From NCBI RefSeq assembly GCF_027580225.2, contig NC_073361.2, positions 26,440,001 to 26,504,000 on the forward strand: a stretch of 64,000 nt of DNA. Direction: 5' to 3'. Positions 45,240-55,667 of the stretch are shown piece by piece. The position numbers were made by a program, and so were the translations under genes. Position 1 is the stretch's first letter; every line of letters begins with the position of its first letter. The DNA comes from Misgurnus anguillicaudatus. Taxonomy: Eukaryota; Chordata; Actinopteri; Cypriniformes; Cobitidae. The notes beneath the pieces were generated by a model. The model saw only the letters and a list, made by a program, of their open reading frames with translations. It did no database searches and had not been told where the DNA came from.

Positions 45240-45660
45240 TTCCCAGTCCTGCTGAGAGTCTCGGGCCCCAGGTGATGAGAAAGGCGACTCATCTGATCGC
45301 AGCTGCGGTGGTCTCGGAGGTCTCGGTGAAGGTCAGGGTTATGGTGTCCAGTTGAAGCATTAGTGAAGGGGGCTAATGAATGCTCAGTCATGCCCCCTGC
45401 CTCGCACCCAGCGGTGCCCCACATTATTCAAACCTCTCTTTCTGTCTCTCCGGTGTCCGATCAGTCAGCTGAGGTGCGTCCGTGCTGTCACCGCGCTGAA
45501 GGATGGCCGTCCGTTCCCTAAATGCAAGCTTATGACTCACGAGTTCGCAACGACGGTCATCCGTCTAAGCGCTGATTTGCTGCGATTGGCCAGCGGACTG
45601 CGAGCGGGTGCTGTTAACCCCTTATCGCTCTGGAGAGAGAGTGATGAACTTGGCTAGGGG
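45240..45660 (+). other. GC-rich stretch with a weak candidate exon
   Basis: After a pyrimidine tract ending TCCGATCAG, an open frame from 45465 continues to TAG at 45655-45657 (SQLRCVRAVTALKDGRPF and onward, about 64 codons). Its entry phase matches the phase-2 exit of candidate exon 3, and its third positions are GC-rich. However, the surrounding DNA is also GC-rich, and a minus-strand frame (45182-45424) lies beside it. It could be a terminal exon, a CpG-type element or chance. A CCAAT-like TGATTTGCTGCGATTGGCC lies inside. Confidence 0.2.
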
Positions 45661-47034
45661 TAAACATCGCCCTGAGAGCATCTTCACACACACACATTCA
45701 GTAGATATATGAATTTCAATTGGATTTCAAATAGTACACGCCTTGGGAGGACTTTGGGTGACCTTAATGCACCATACTGAAGAGAAAAGGTGATCTATTC
45801 AACCCTCTTGAGCGCATGGATCAAGCCTCAAGTTTTGCTTTTAAAATGTCACCAAGGCCTTTGCAGTATTTAATTTATGTATTTTTGAATAGCTTATAGT
45901 CGAATTAACTAGAAATGCTTGTCTTTCAATAAAACTCAAATGATGCAAATCGGCTAAACTTCTCTAATCCATTTTTGCTTTACAAACTCATTTTTGTTTT
46001 AAAGCAAGAGTTTCGCTTTAACCTCTTGCGTGGGTGCGGAGGTGTGTGTCTGCGATCCTTCAGTTCTCACTGATCAGAAGAGAGGTCATTTCTCTATTTA
46101 TCTCTGTTCATTACCGCCAAACCAGTTCTGATCCCAGGTCAGTCCATTTAAAGTGTGTATGTCTTTGAAGTTTTAGTGATGTATCACGAAAGCAAAGACT
46201 ATTATCTTAAAAGTGCGCTCCAAAGACATACGTACGATTGCACGTTAGCCAGACATGTTCATAAACACAAACTACCATCAGACCAAGATTTGACTTTAAT
46301 TGGTTAAAAACACGCTTGTCAAAGCAATTAAGTTGACAGGTGAATCCGTGCGGCGTGCATGTACGTTTAACCTCACTCGTCCACCCTGACAGATCCTACA
46401 CTCACCTGATCCATGTGTTACCATGGTAGCCGAGCATTTGATTCTTGTTTAACTTTCAATACGTCAAAGGAAAAATGGGATTTTTGTTTGATGTCCACAG
46501 ACTTGAATATTGCACATGCCCGTTTGTTTTTATCCGAGCTGGCTTTTTATATTTAGATTAGCTGCGGCTAGATTAGGAATGTCACGTCTGGACGGCGGTC
46601 GACACCTTTTACTGAAAATGACAGCTTTGAGTGATGTGTCAATCAAATGCATATGATCCTCCAGGCTGAGATCTGTGCATACGCTGGCACGCGCCGAGCA
46701 GTGTGGGTCTCTCGCTCTTGATTTTGCGCTCTGCTATGCTTGCTGTTGGATATCCCCCTGATCCCGGGCAGAACCAGGCCTGGGGATTTTGACAGTTTTG
46801 ACGGCTGCTGTCCTAGCTCACCTGAGGCTCTTTCACCACCTGTCGCCGGCCAGGCTGCACTGCTGACATCATTAAACCTGCACCCAGATGCCCGTAGACT
46901 GACACAGCTGCGACAGATACATTCAGTGCTGCATGCGCATGTGTACGCATGCACCGCCTGCCCTTAACAAAGCACCAGAAAGGTTTAGAAAGGACCTATA
47001 ATTTCATGTGGTGTTGTTCATCATTTGTATTTGT
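45661..47034. other. Repeat-poor block, no gene recognised
   Basis: Overlapping plus and minus frames at 46643-46967 cancel as evidence. The sequence is single-copy in the window. Confidence 0.3.
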
Positions 47035-47275
47035 GACCCTGTTTGTAAAAACCCAACTAAAATCATTGATTTATTGTTTTCTACATAAAACTATCCTGCA
47101 TAATGTAAAGAGTATTGTGTAAAAATATAACCTTGATATCTTTAATATTGACTGAGTAAGGTCATGTCAAGATTGAAATCCATGTGAAATCAATGATTGA
47201 AATTAAACTTTTATGCTGCAAATCTCATCATTAGATTATAAAGACGGTAACCTGAATTTCACAGACAGGGTCACA
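47035..47275. mobile_element. MITE with GTGACCCTGTTTGT ends
   Basis: TGTGACCCTGTTTGTAAAAACC at the left and ATTTCACAGACAGGGTCACA at the right are inverted. The GTGACCCTG terminus is shared with family N, but the interior differs. Confidence 0.7.
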
Positions 47276-47479
47276 ATTTTTCACAATTTGTAAGTGTTGG
47301 AAATTTAGTTACGTTTTTTTATCATATTTTTTGAAAGGATGCTCTCTTTTATGTTATTATAGCACTTTTGTGTCTTGTGGGGATGTAAATAATATGAATA
47401 ATAGTAAGACAGTTCTTGTGATTGTGAAGTATAAGATTCTGATGTTGTTTTGCTTATTATTGGTCATGATTTTTCTGCA

Positions 47480-47613
47480 TAATGATTAATCGCAACTAAT
47501 CGATTGCAAAAAATTTTGTTAACATCATATATGTGTGTGTGTGTACTGTGTATAATAATTTATAAATATATAAATATATAAAAAAAAAAAATATATATAT
47601 ATATATATATACA
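47480..47613. repeat. Half copy of the ATTAATCGC element plus AT/GT repeats
   Basis: TGATTAATCGCAACTAATCG (47482-47501) and the following AATATA-rich part resemble the left half of 62939-63301. GTGTGTGTGTAC (about 47532-47545) and a long poly-A and AT run (47579-47612) lead directly into the Tc1-like element. Confidence 0.6.
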
Positions 47614-47801
47614 TACAATGAGGAAAATACGTATTTGTTCTCCCACTTAGAAATCATGGAGGGGTCTGAAATTCTCATCGTAGGTGCATGTCCACTGTGA
47701 GAGACATAATCTAAAAAAATCCAGAAATCACAATATATGATTTTTTAAAACTATTTATTTGTATGATACAGCTGCAAATAAGTATTTGAACACCTGTCTA
47801 T

Positions 47802-48626
47802 TAGTGCTGTGTTCAAAATATCGATACGACGATACATCGTCATGGACGCCTGACAATGCGCGCATCGATTCAGCACCTTCTGTATCGATTCGGATGCACT
47901 TTTGAAAGTAACGTGACGAATCGCGGTTGATCCATGATCCATATGGAAAGGACGCATGTGTCCCATGGAGTACGTAGAGTTAAAGGTAGCGGAGTATACT
48001 TTCACTTTGCGTGTCTGCATAGCGAGCCGTGCGCTCTCTCTCTCGCGCGTATGCGCGTGTATTTAAAATCAATGTGTTCCGTATGAAAGCGCAGATATCT
48101 TAGCCTATACCACTGCAAAGGGCTTTATTAGCCACTCTCTTATAAAACAGTACTAACGCATTTGAGAAGAAACACAACAAAGACCTGCATGTGCAAAGTG
48201 TACGTCTAGAGAAGAGATACAGAGCTATAAACTATAGCCTTCACATTAATAATCTGATTTCTACTAAATAGTATTAACGCTGACTGCATGCTTATAGATA
48301 TATTCATAGATATAGAATAATGAGAGAAAAATATAATGCCTAGAGTAAGGCACTATCTTTGTAAAACTGCTTTGTTAAAAAAACATAAGTACTAACTCTG
48401 GGATTTTAAGCATTTCTATGTTACCCCAAAAGCTAATAAATGAATGGCAAAAACACAACTGTTACAACACTGCTTATTCAATGTACAATAAACAGATAAT
48501 AATAATAATAATAATAATAATGTTACTAAATTCTGAACAAAAATGTAATTCAAAATAGTCTTGTATCGTGATGCGCATCGTATCGGGACCATTGTATCGG
48601 GAAATTGTTGGCGATACACAGCCCTA
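47802..48626. mobile_element. Non-autonomous hAT element inside the Tc1-like leader
   Basis: It starts TAGTGCTGTGTTCAAAATATC and ends GGCGATACACAGCCCTA. CTGTCTAT is present on both sides (47794-47801 and 48627-48634). Subterminal ATCGATACGACGATACATCG-type motifs occur at both ends. Removing 833 bp restores a continuous Tc1 leader. The length is 825 bp and there is no transposase. Confidence 0.9.
48496..48523 (+). repeat. AAT microsatellite
   Basis: A run of about nine AAT units (AATAATAATAATAATAATAA) inside the hAT element. Confidence 0.9.
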
Positions 48627-48792
48627 CTGTCTATCAGCTAGAATTCTGACCCTCAAAGACATGTTAGTCTGCCTTTAAAATGTCCACCTCCACTCCATTT
48701 ATTATCCTAAATTAGATGCACCTGTTTGAGGTTGTTAGCTGCATAAAGACACCTGTCCACCCCATACAATCAGAAAGAATCCAACTACTAAC

Positions 48793-49810
48793 ATGACCAA
48801 GACCAAAGAGCTGTTCAAAGACACTAGAGACAAAATTGTACACCTCCACATGGCTGGAAAGAGCTACGGGGAAATTGCCAAGCAGCTTGGTGAAAAAAGG
48901 TCCATTGTTGCAGCAATCATTAGAAAATGGAAGAAGCTAAACATGACTGTCAATCTCCCTCGGACTGGGGCTCCATGCAAGATCTCACCTATTGGGGTCT
49001 TAATGATCCTAAGAAAGGTGAGAAATCAGCCCAGAACTACACGGGATGAGCTGGTCAATGACCTGAAAAGAGCTGGGACCACCGTTTCCAAGGTTACTGT
49101 TAGTAATACACTAAGACGTCATGGTTTGAAATCATGCATGGCACGGAAGGTTCCCCTGCTTAAACCAGCACATGTCCAGGCCCATCTTAAGTTTGCCAGT
49201 GACCATTTGAATGATTCAGAGGAGTCATGGGAGAAAGTCATGTGGTCAGATGAGACCAAAATAGAATTTTTTGGTCATAATTCCACTAAACGTGTTTGGA
49301 GGAAGAAGAATGATGAGTACCATCCCAAGAACACCATCCTTACTGTGAAGCATGGGGGTGGTAGCATCGTGCTCTGGGGGTGTTTTTCTGCACATGACAC
49401 AGGGCGACTGCACTGTATTAATGAGAGGATGACCAGGGCCATGTATTGCAAGATTTTGGGGAACAACCTCCTTCCCTCAGTTAGAGCATTGAAGATGGGT
49501 CGAGGCTGGGTCTTCCAACATGACAATGACCAGAAGCACACAGCCAGGATAACCAAGGAGTGGCTCTGTAGGAATCACATAAAGGTTCTGGCGTGGTCTA
49601 GCCAGTCTCCAGACCTAAGCCCAATAGAAAATCAGGGAGCTCAAACTCTGTGTTTCTCAGCATCAGGCCAGAAACCTGACTGATCTAGAGAAGATCTGTG
49701 TGGAGGAGTGGGCCAAAATCCCTCCTGCAGTGTGTGCAAACCTGGTGAAAAACTACAAGAAACGTTTGACCTCTGTTATTGCAAACAAAGGCTACTGTAC
49801 CAAATATTAA
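48793..49810 (+). pseudogene. Tc1/mariner transposase, frameshifted (DD34E)
   Basis: The ATG-initiated frame has an N-terminal helix-turn-helix half (residues about 10-50, [12 protein letters not shown]), a second HTH with a basic linker (about 55-120) and a DDE catalytic domain. The triad is Asp153 ([10 protein letters not shown]), Asp244 ([10 protein letters not shown]) and Glu279 (SPDLSPIEN), with 34 residues between the last two, the Tc1 signature. Just after Glu279 the frame shifts, giving a wrong 16-residue tail and a stop at 49681-49683. The expected C-terminus continues in another frame from about 49641 (ELKLCVSQ through ANKGYCTKY) to TAA at 49808-49810. A small deletion, 5 nt by my recollection of the family consensus, explains this. 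The usual Pro of DNDPKH is Gln. Confidence 0.92.
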
Positions 49811-49865
49811 CATTGACTTTCTCAGGTGTTCAAATACTTGTTTGCAGCTGTATCATACAAATAAA

Positions 49866-49870
49866 TACAC

Positions 49871-49906
<36 letters not shown>
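49866..49906 (+). repeat. CA microsatellite at the broken Tc1 end
   Basis: ACACACATATATACACACAC continuing as pure CA replaces the expected outer 3' inverted repeat of the Tc1-like element. Confidence 0.9.
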
Positions 49907-49907
<1 letters not shown>

Positions 49908-49911
<4 letters not shown>

Positions 49912-50060
49912 CACGAAAAAATCTGTGGGAGTGACACGGAAAAGACATCCGTGTTCCCGGCACGGACAAAAGCTGAATTCCGTGACATGGACACGGATAA
50001 AGTGATCAAATTTTCTGTGACTATAACACTGATTACCATGAGATCATGTTGCTTCCCTAG
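49908..50060. mobile_element. Fragment of family V
   Basis: Alternating TGACACGGAAAAGACATCC, CCGTGTTCCCGGCACGG and a terminal CCATGAGATCATGTTG match the CCGTGG-rich arms and the GTGAGATCAGGTTG end of 36335-36805. The outer left end is missing. Confidence 0.65.
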
Positions 50061-50123
50061 TTGGGTGTTCAGCCTAAAACTTATCACATTAAATGAACCA
50101 GAAATGTCACATTTCTTAAATAG

Positions 50124-50298
50124 GCAGTCGTGGCCTGATGGTTAGAGAGGAAGGTCAGCGGTTAGAGATGCACATTTCCCCAATTGCAGCCCACTTGCAG
50201 TGTGTGTGTTCACTACTCACTGGGATGGGTTAACTGCAGAGATCACATTTTGAGTATGAAAACACTTGACAATCACGTTTCTTTCACTTTAAAACAGA
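50124..50298 (+). mobile_element. tRNA-derived SINE with internal deletion
   Basis: The head GCAGTCGTGGCCTGATGGTTAG carries box A. The body resumes at CAGTGTGTGTGTTCACTACTC, and the tail GATGGGTTAACTGCAGAGATC, TTTTGAGTATG, then TTTCTTTCACTTT is that of a widespread fish SINE as I recall it. Much of the central region is missing. Confidence 0.75.
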
Positions 50299-52834
50299 GC
50301 TGATCTGTTCACACTCTTTGTGGAAGTCGGTCGATGAATGGTTTGGTTATATTCATCCCTGCACAATTAACTTAGAAAGGATGGTATTTAAACACCAAAA
50401 AATACCCCTTTTTCTAGTCCTGATTGCTTTGAACGCTGCATTCAGCTGGGTTTTAAGTCCTTTGTTGGATTCCTAAAACACCCCTGATTAAAAGAAGATA
50501 GCGTTTCCCATATCTCCAAGATTATGAGCAAAATTATTAGTTTCTCCAAGAAAAAGTGAAATGCTAAATTTGTGGCGACAGCTAATTCATAAAGGTAAGC
50601 AATCATTAAAATTGCAAATCCCGGGAGGCCCGGGTTTTATTGAATTGTACTTTTCCCATCGCGCTCTCGTTTGAGTTCAGATTTAATGAAAACAATGAAT
50701 TAGGAGATTAGCTACCTGCACATGCCAGAGCCCACAATGCAGTCATCACGGAAAACATTCGAGCGCTAGATTATTACTCAAGTGAAATGATAAGAGTGGG
50801 AATAAATCAGCTCGCATTGGTCGGCTAATCAACAGCGCCTTTCATTTCAATGCGCTGGATTATTTTTGTGGAATGGTAATAAAAACGAATAGGAAAGAAA
50901 GGAAAAAAATTGTATGTGCGTTTGATTGCGTTACGGCTCGGAAAAGCCCCGGCGCTGTATCTAATGCACTGCACTGCTAGGCACTCTTTTCCTGAATGAC
51001 GCTCTCAAAGCCCAGCTGAATTGCTGTGACCTAGAGCAATTCTTGAACAAATAAGATTGCCTTTGTGTGTGCATTATTTTCTGTTGACATTTGCTAAGCA
51101 CTTGGGCTGCTGGCCAGAGGAGACGGATGAGGGTCTAAAATGTGTCTGGATGTGCCGTGTCTTTAATGTTACCTTGGGAGGAGAAAAAAGACAATGGTAT
51201 TCCTGTCCACAGCCGCAAAGCGGAGCACCGGGGTGCCAGAACGAGGAATTGGTTATTTTATTCTCGCTCGCTCTCGTTTTCACCTTGTTTTTGTCTCCGA
51301 GCTACAGTTTTTGAAGGGAGTGACAAAAATGCACCAATCAGCTGAAGGTGCCCCTCTCTCCGATTCTCATTTTGATCTGTTGGGTCGGATTTTTATGAAT
51401 GCGTTTATATGTTTCGACCTGCCGCCGAACAGCTGTTTTCTGAGTCTCGACCGCGCATTTACATTGAAGTGTATTTTTTTCCCATAAATGTTCACTTGTA
51501 ACATCAGTCAAGGTTTTTCGCACCAACACCGTAATTGCATTTTACGTAACTGTTTTCCAACCTTTCCCCTGACCCTTGGAAATAAATGGGCTGTTTTTGT
51601 TGCCATACCTTTAAGACTTTAATGTAAATGACCTTTTTTATGATTTGCTAACCTCTGCGATTGGTTCACACTGTTCATAGAGCACATTAAATTGCTTAAT
51701 ACTGAATAAATGTTCATATGTTAACCTGCTGAGCTGTAGATGTTTTTCAAATGCTTGGGTTGAATGGATGCTCTGGGATGTCTGTAGCATCCATCAATTT
51801 TATTTCAGAAGATCAAAGAATGCCTTGTTTTCCATGTTATATCAACTTGTATGTATTTCAGATAATGCATGCATCAAACAAAGCACCAGCGCATCGTTTC
51901 ATGTTTTGCATGCATGCACTGCCATAATTGTATCAGATGATGTATCATTGATTTGCACGAGTGCTTTTTCTTTGCAATGAGCAGATGGGAAAGACACACA
52001 GAGAGAAAGAGAGAGAGAGATATTTATGTGAGTATGGCTTTATGTTCCTGGGGCTGCTTCATGTCCCCTCTCTGTATTAATCATCTCTGTGCAGATCAGA
52101 AGTGTGATAGGCCTGGCATCCTCGGAGATCAGACTTCATCTCACCGTCGTCCGCCTGTGCGCGAGAGCTCAGTCCTGTCAAACCCCAATCTAAAACCTTT
52201 CCTGGGCAGAGACTCGTGCAATATCTCTAATCCTTTAGGCTAAGGATAATTTATGACCAAATAAAGAAAAACAGGTCAAAACGAATGTCACATTATGATC
52301 AGCCGCCCTGGTTTATAAGAGGGGGGACTGCAGTTCTGTGTGGTCCTTTGTGGCGTCGGTACCTGGCCGCTGCACCGCAGTAATTACCCCACTGTCACCC
52401 CGGTAAGTGGTATTAATGGAAGCCTTGTGCACTCTAGTTCACACCGAGCTTAGAGAATTGTGAGACTGGATTATTACAGCCGTTCAGTTGTGTGTGTGTG
52501 TGGATCTCAGTGTGCAGGTGGCTTTTGAGTGCTTGTTGTGGTTTTGTGCACAAGTACCTGGGTGTTTTTTGTGTTTGTGTGCATGTCATCTGTGTTCAAC
52601 CCGGTGGGGAGTCTTTTTATTGTTTCCACGTCTCCGTTTTGGTGATGTACAAAACGACACATTTTCATAATAGACCTGTTGATGGATTGCTTGACAACTA
52701 GTTGACTGAAAGTTTTAGGAAAGCCTGTATAATGAGGCTCGTTTTGAGTAATCCTTATCCTGGTAAAATGTGTTTTTTGAGGGAATAAAGAAATCAGCTA
52801 AAGGGGCTGCATGTTTGTTATGTACCCCAGCTCT
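50299..52834. other. Long repeat-poor block, no gene recognised
   Basis: It contains a short GA repeat (52003-52020). Overlapping frames near 51057-51529 run on both strands without domains. The segments 50470-51050 and 52050-52420 are balanced in composition and could be conserved non-coding DNA; this is inference only. Confidence 0.3.
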
Positions 52835-52990
52835 CACCTTAAAAAGGTATTGATATGTACCAATATGTACAGATATTTATACATTTGGTACCAATATGTA
52901 CATTTAAGATATGAATATGTATTTTTAAGGTGCTAATAAGCTTTCTTTGGTACCATTATGTACCTCTGAGGTACTATTATGAACTCTTTG
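52835..52990. repeat. GTACC-type degenerate tandem repeat
   Basis: Units such as TTGATATGTACCAATATGTAC and TTTGGTACCATTATGTACCTC recur. The same family appears at 55668-55865. Confidence 0.65.
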
Positions 52991-54130
52991 GGCCTTATTT
53001 TAACGATCGAAGCGCATGGTCAAAAGTCTAAATGGGCGTGTCCAAATCCACTTTTGCTAATTTAACGGCGCAAAAATTGCTTTGTGCGCTTTGCGCACAG
53101 TCTAAAAGGGTTGTTCCTATTCTCGTAATGGGTAATGGGTGTGTTTTGGGCTACCCAGTCTCCTGAGGATGCGTATAAATGGCACGAAGTGTAAAACTCG
53201 TGCAATACATACGCCAAATTTTAATTTTTTTCTGTTTTTTAAACCATTTTCGCTTGGGTTTAGGGTTAAATTTTAGATTTGCTTAATGAGGTTATTTACT
53301 ATACAGGTTTCTCCATGTTTTTGTCCATATTTAAGCCATGGTCGCTTGGAGTTGGGGTTAGTGTTGGGGTTTGGGTTAGGATGTCATTTTTATATAACAA
53401 AAAGTTGTTCTAACCCTAAACTAAATGGTAAAAAAATAGCAAAAAAATTGAGAAACCAATAAATAAAACGACAAAAAAAGATGCACCATTTAAGTGTTTA
53501 AGAGTTAAGAGTTTTACACTTCGTGCTATTTATACGCATCTTCAGGAGACTGGGCTCGTTTTGGGTGTAACATGCAATAAACCAATGAGAGTCTCATCTT
53601 CCATCCCCTTTGAAAGCCAGTTGCGCTCGCATCATGCCGATTCCCTATTTAGATGGCAGAGTTTTTAAGCTGAAAAACTACGCGGAGGAAGAAGACCAAC
53701 AGTTTAAAACTACAATGTGTAGTTTTTTAAGTATTTTATTAGTCAAAATCAATTTCTTTATTCATAAATATGTGTGTCAGATGACCTCTGCCAATGATCT
53801 GACTTTTCTTTGTAAGCTTAGAATTTCTTCTCTTTATTTACATTGAACGGGTAAGTCCAATGAGGCTTCTATGTCGTTCTGCCATATTGATAAACTGTAA
53901 TAGCAGAGAGGGACAAAAAGCAGTAGCCTACCGCAACGCATTTCCACAACACGTTTTCGTTCAGAACACGTGAACCAGCTGAAACGGCAAGGAGATCAGT
54001 GAGTACATAACGGCTACGGTAGTTGCAACACGCATTTGGAAAAGCGAGGTGCTAGATGGCACTATTCATTTGAATGCAAAATACAATTTCACCACTAGAT
54101 GGGGGGAAATCCTACTTACTGTCCCTTTAA
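52991..54130. mobile_element. MITE with CCTTATTTTAACGATC end, interrupted
   Basis: GCCTTATTTTAACGATCGAAG followed by GCGCAAAAATTGCTTTGTGCG is the start of a teleost repeat I recognise. GGGTGTGTTTTGGG (53137-53150) and GTTTTGGGTGTAACATGCAA (53558-53577) are adjacent parts of it, split by 53151-53557. The 78-codon open frame at 53610-53846 lies in it. The right limit (possibly the CCCTTTAAG near 54125) is uncertain and may belong to another element. Confidence 0.55.
53151..53557. mobile_element. Nested palindromic MITE with 8-bp duplication
   Basis: CCCAGTCTCCTGAGGATGCG followed by TATAAATGGCACGAAGTG is mirrored by CACTTCGTGCTATTTATACG and CATCTTCAGGAGACTGGG. GTTTTGGG flanks both sides (53143-53150 and 53558-53565). 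The inner core shares TTTAGGGTTA/AACCCTAAAC and GTCGCTTGG motifs with family V (36335-36805), although the outer arms differ. Confidence 0.8.
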
Positions 54131-54824
54131 GATGAATGTTAAAAGATTGCATTGTTTTTATTTGTATTGAATTTGTAATTTTTTTCTATAGAATACTTTG
54201 ATTCTCTTTAACCTGATAAGGATCACTGTGCCGTACACAGTGGCTGCATAAACGTCATTGTAACTTTGAAGCATTAAATCTTCAAAATATACAGACATGC
54301 GGCACATCGTTTGAAAGCTTAGACTCTCAGGATTCCATTAAGTGCACAAACAAAGCATAATATGATTTATAGCAGTCATAAAACTGTAATCTAGTTGTTA
54401 GTTACCTGAACCTGGCAGCGCCGATTTAGGATATTTACTTACCTTCAAAATCTTCCCTTTATCTGTTTCGGTGAAATTGTTCAAAACAAATTGTTCATAA
54501 ATCCCCAAAAGTCCAAGGAAATGGAATATCCAAGCATTTTAATCCAAAACGATTTGTTCGCCTCACAATCTTGACTTTTCTGACCGAATTACGATATAAA
54601 GACTGTAAACAATTAGTTCACTACCGGACATTCGTTCAACTCTCACTTTTCCTTCACGATTTATAATGATATATTCAAATGTCATGTTTATTGTGCAATG
54701 TCTGAGGAACAAATACGCCCCCTTGTGGAATTTCAGCCGTTAAAAGTTTTTCAGCCGTAAAAACGTTTTTTTTTTTTCTTTTAGTCATGGAAGTAAAATA
54801 AGCAGGATTTTAATTGGTGTAAAC
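54131..54824. other. No gene recognised
   Basis: AT-rich sequence with a poly-T run at 54766-54778; no supported feature. Confidence 0.3.
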
Positions 54825-55570
54825 AACCCTAAAAAACAAAAAAGGTTTTTTCTTCATTGACGAGTTAACTCGTGAATGGCTGGGAAAAAGAGAAAATGCT
54901 TCCCTGCCAATTACACGTTTTTCCGACAATCCCTATTTCCGCTATTATGCACCAGGTGGCGCTCTTACCCAACTTATTAAACCTAGAAGTATCCCCTTAG
55001 GGCAAACAGTTCAAACCATATAGAACCATAGAGGCTAGATGTCTCGCCCGCACTGCAGGCCAATTGAGTCGAATGTCCGCATTTGGCGGCCATCTTACCA
55101 CGGGGAGCTTGCTCAATCGTAGCATTGTGTTTTAATGGTTCATGTACTTTTAAATAACCATAACTTGCTCAATTTCCTACCGATTTTTAAACGGTTTGGT
55201 TTGTTATAAACGTCAAAGATGTACCTATGACACTGCTTACTTATGAATAATTTTCATGAAACATGTTAAAGCATCCAGAATTATAGCCACGTTAATAACT
55301 TATGTAAGAAACCAAACCATTTGAAAATCTGTATAAAATTGATACCCAAACGCGAGGTTACGATGGTCATTTAAAAGGACATGCACCATTAAAACACACT
55401 GCTACGAGTGAGCGAGCTCCCCGTGGTAAGATGATGTTAGGGACTCTGCCATAACACATCTAGCCTTTATTATACATATCTATGGTTCAAACTCTGTGTA
55501 TGTTTTGATGAATGCTCTGAATTTGATCTCTATCAAAAGTACTTTACAAAAATGCAATTATCTAATTAAT
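54825..55570 (-). mobile_element. Family L copy 3, inverted, 5'-truncated and interrupted
   Basis: CATTGACGAGTTAACTCGTG, TTCCCTGCCAATTACACG and, past the insertion, CTCTGTGTATGTTTTGATGAA and TCAAAAGTACTTTACAAAAATGC follow family L in reverse. It is split by the element at 55017-55484 and breaks off near 55565, next to a SINE fragment. Confidence 0.7.
55017..55484. mobile_element. Nested element with 8-bp duplication
   Basis: GTTCAAAC flanks it on both sides (55009-55016 and 55485-55492). GAGGCTAGATGT near the left and ACATCTAGCCTTTATTATAC near the right are inverted, as are CCACGGGGAGCTTGCTC and GAGCGAGCTCCCCGTGG. A hAT-type origin fits the duplication length. Confidence 0.8.
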
Positions 55571-55665
55571 TAAACAGTGCAAAGGTTGTGGGTTAGTTTC
55601 TCAGGGAACACAATGATAAAATGTACACATTGAATGTGCTGTTGGATGATTTGGAGTGTCTCCAC
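55570..55665 (+). mobile_element. Decayed SINE fragment
   Basis: GCAAAGGTTGTGGGTTAGTTTC, then TCAGGGAACACAATGATAAAA and TGTACACATTGAATGTGCTG, matches the box-B region and body of the SINE at 30496-30640 with many changes. Confidence 0.6.
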
Positions 55666-55667
55666 TG

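Larger units (their letters stand above)
47616..49865 (+). mobile_element. Tc1-like transposon, 3'-truncated, with a nested hAT
   Basis: The 5' inverted repeat begins CAATGAGGAAAATACGTATTTG after a TA. A second inner copy of the repeat signal (GCAAATAAGTATTTGAACACC, 47774-47794) matches inverted sequence downstream of the transposase (GGTGTTCAAATACTTG at 49825-49840). The outer 3' repeat is missing: the match stops near 49865, where a CA repeat begins. The 5' leader is interrupted at 47802-48626 by a hAT derivative. With its transposase frameshifted and one end lost, it cannot move itself. Confidence 0.9.

Noticed and set aside
48793..49683. Active transposase
   Set aside because: The catalytic triad is present, but the frame is lost just after the last catalytic residue and the element lacks its outer 3' inverted repeat.
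53230..53420. Interstitial telomeric repeats (TTAGGG-like motifs)
   Set aside because: Only isolated TTTAGGGTTA and AACCCTAAAC motifs occur, as part of the palindromic MITE core; there is no tandem TTAGGG run.
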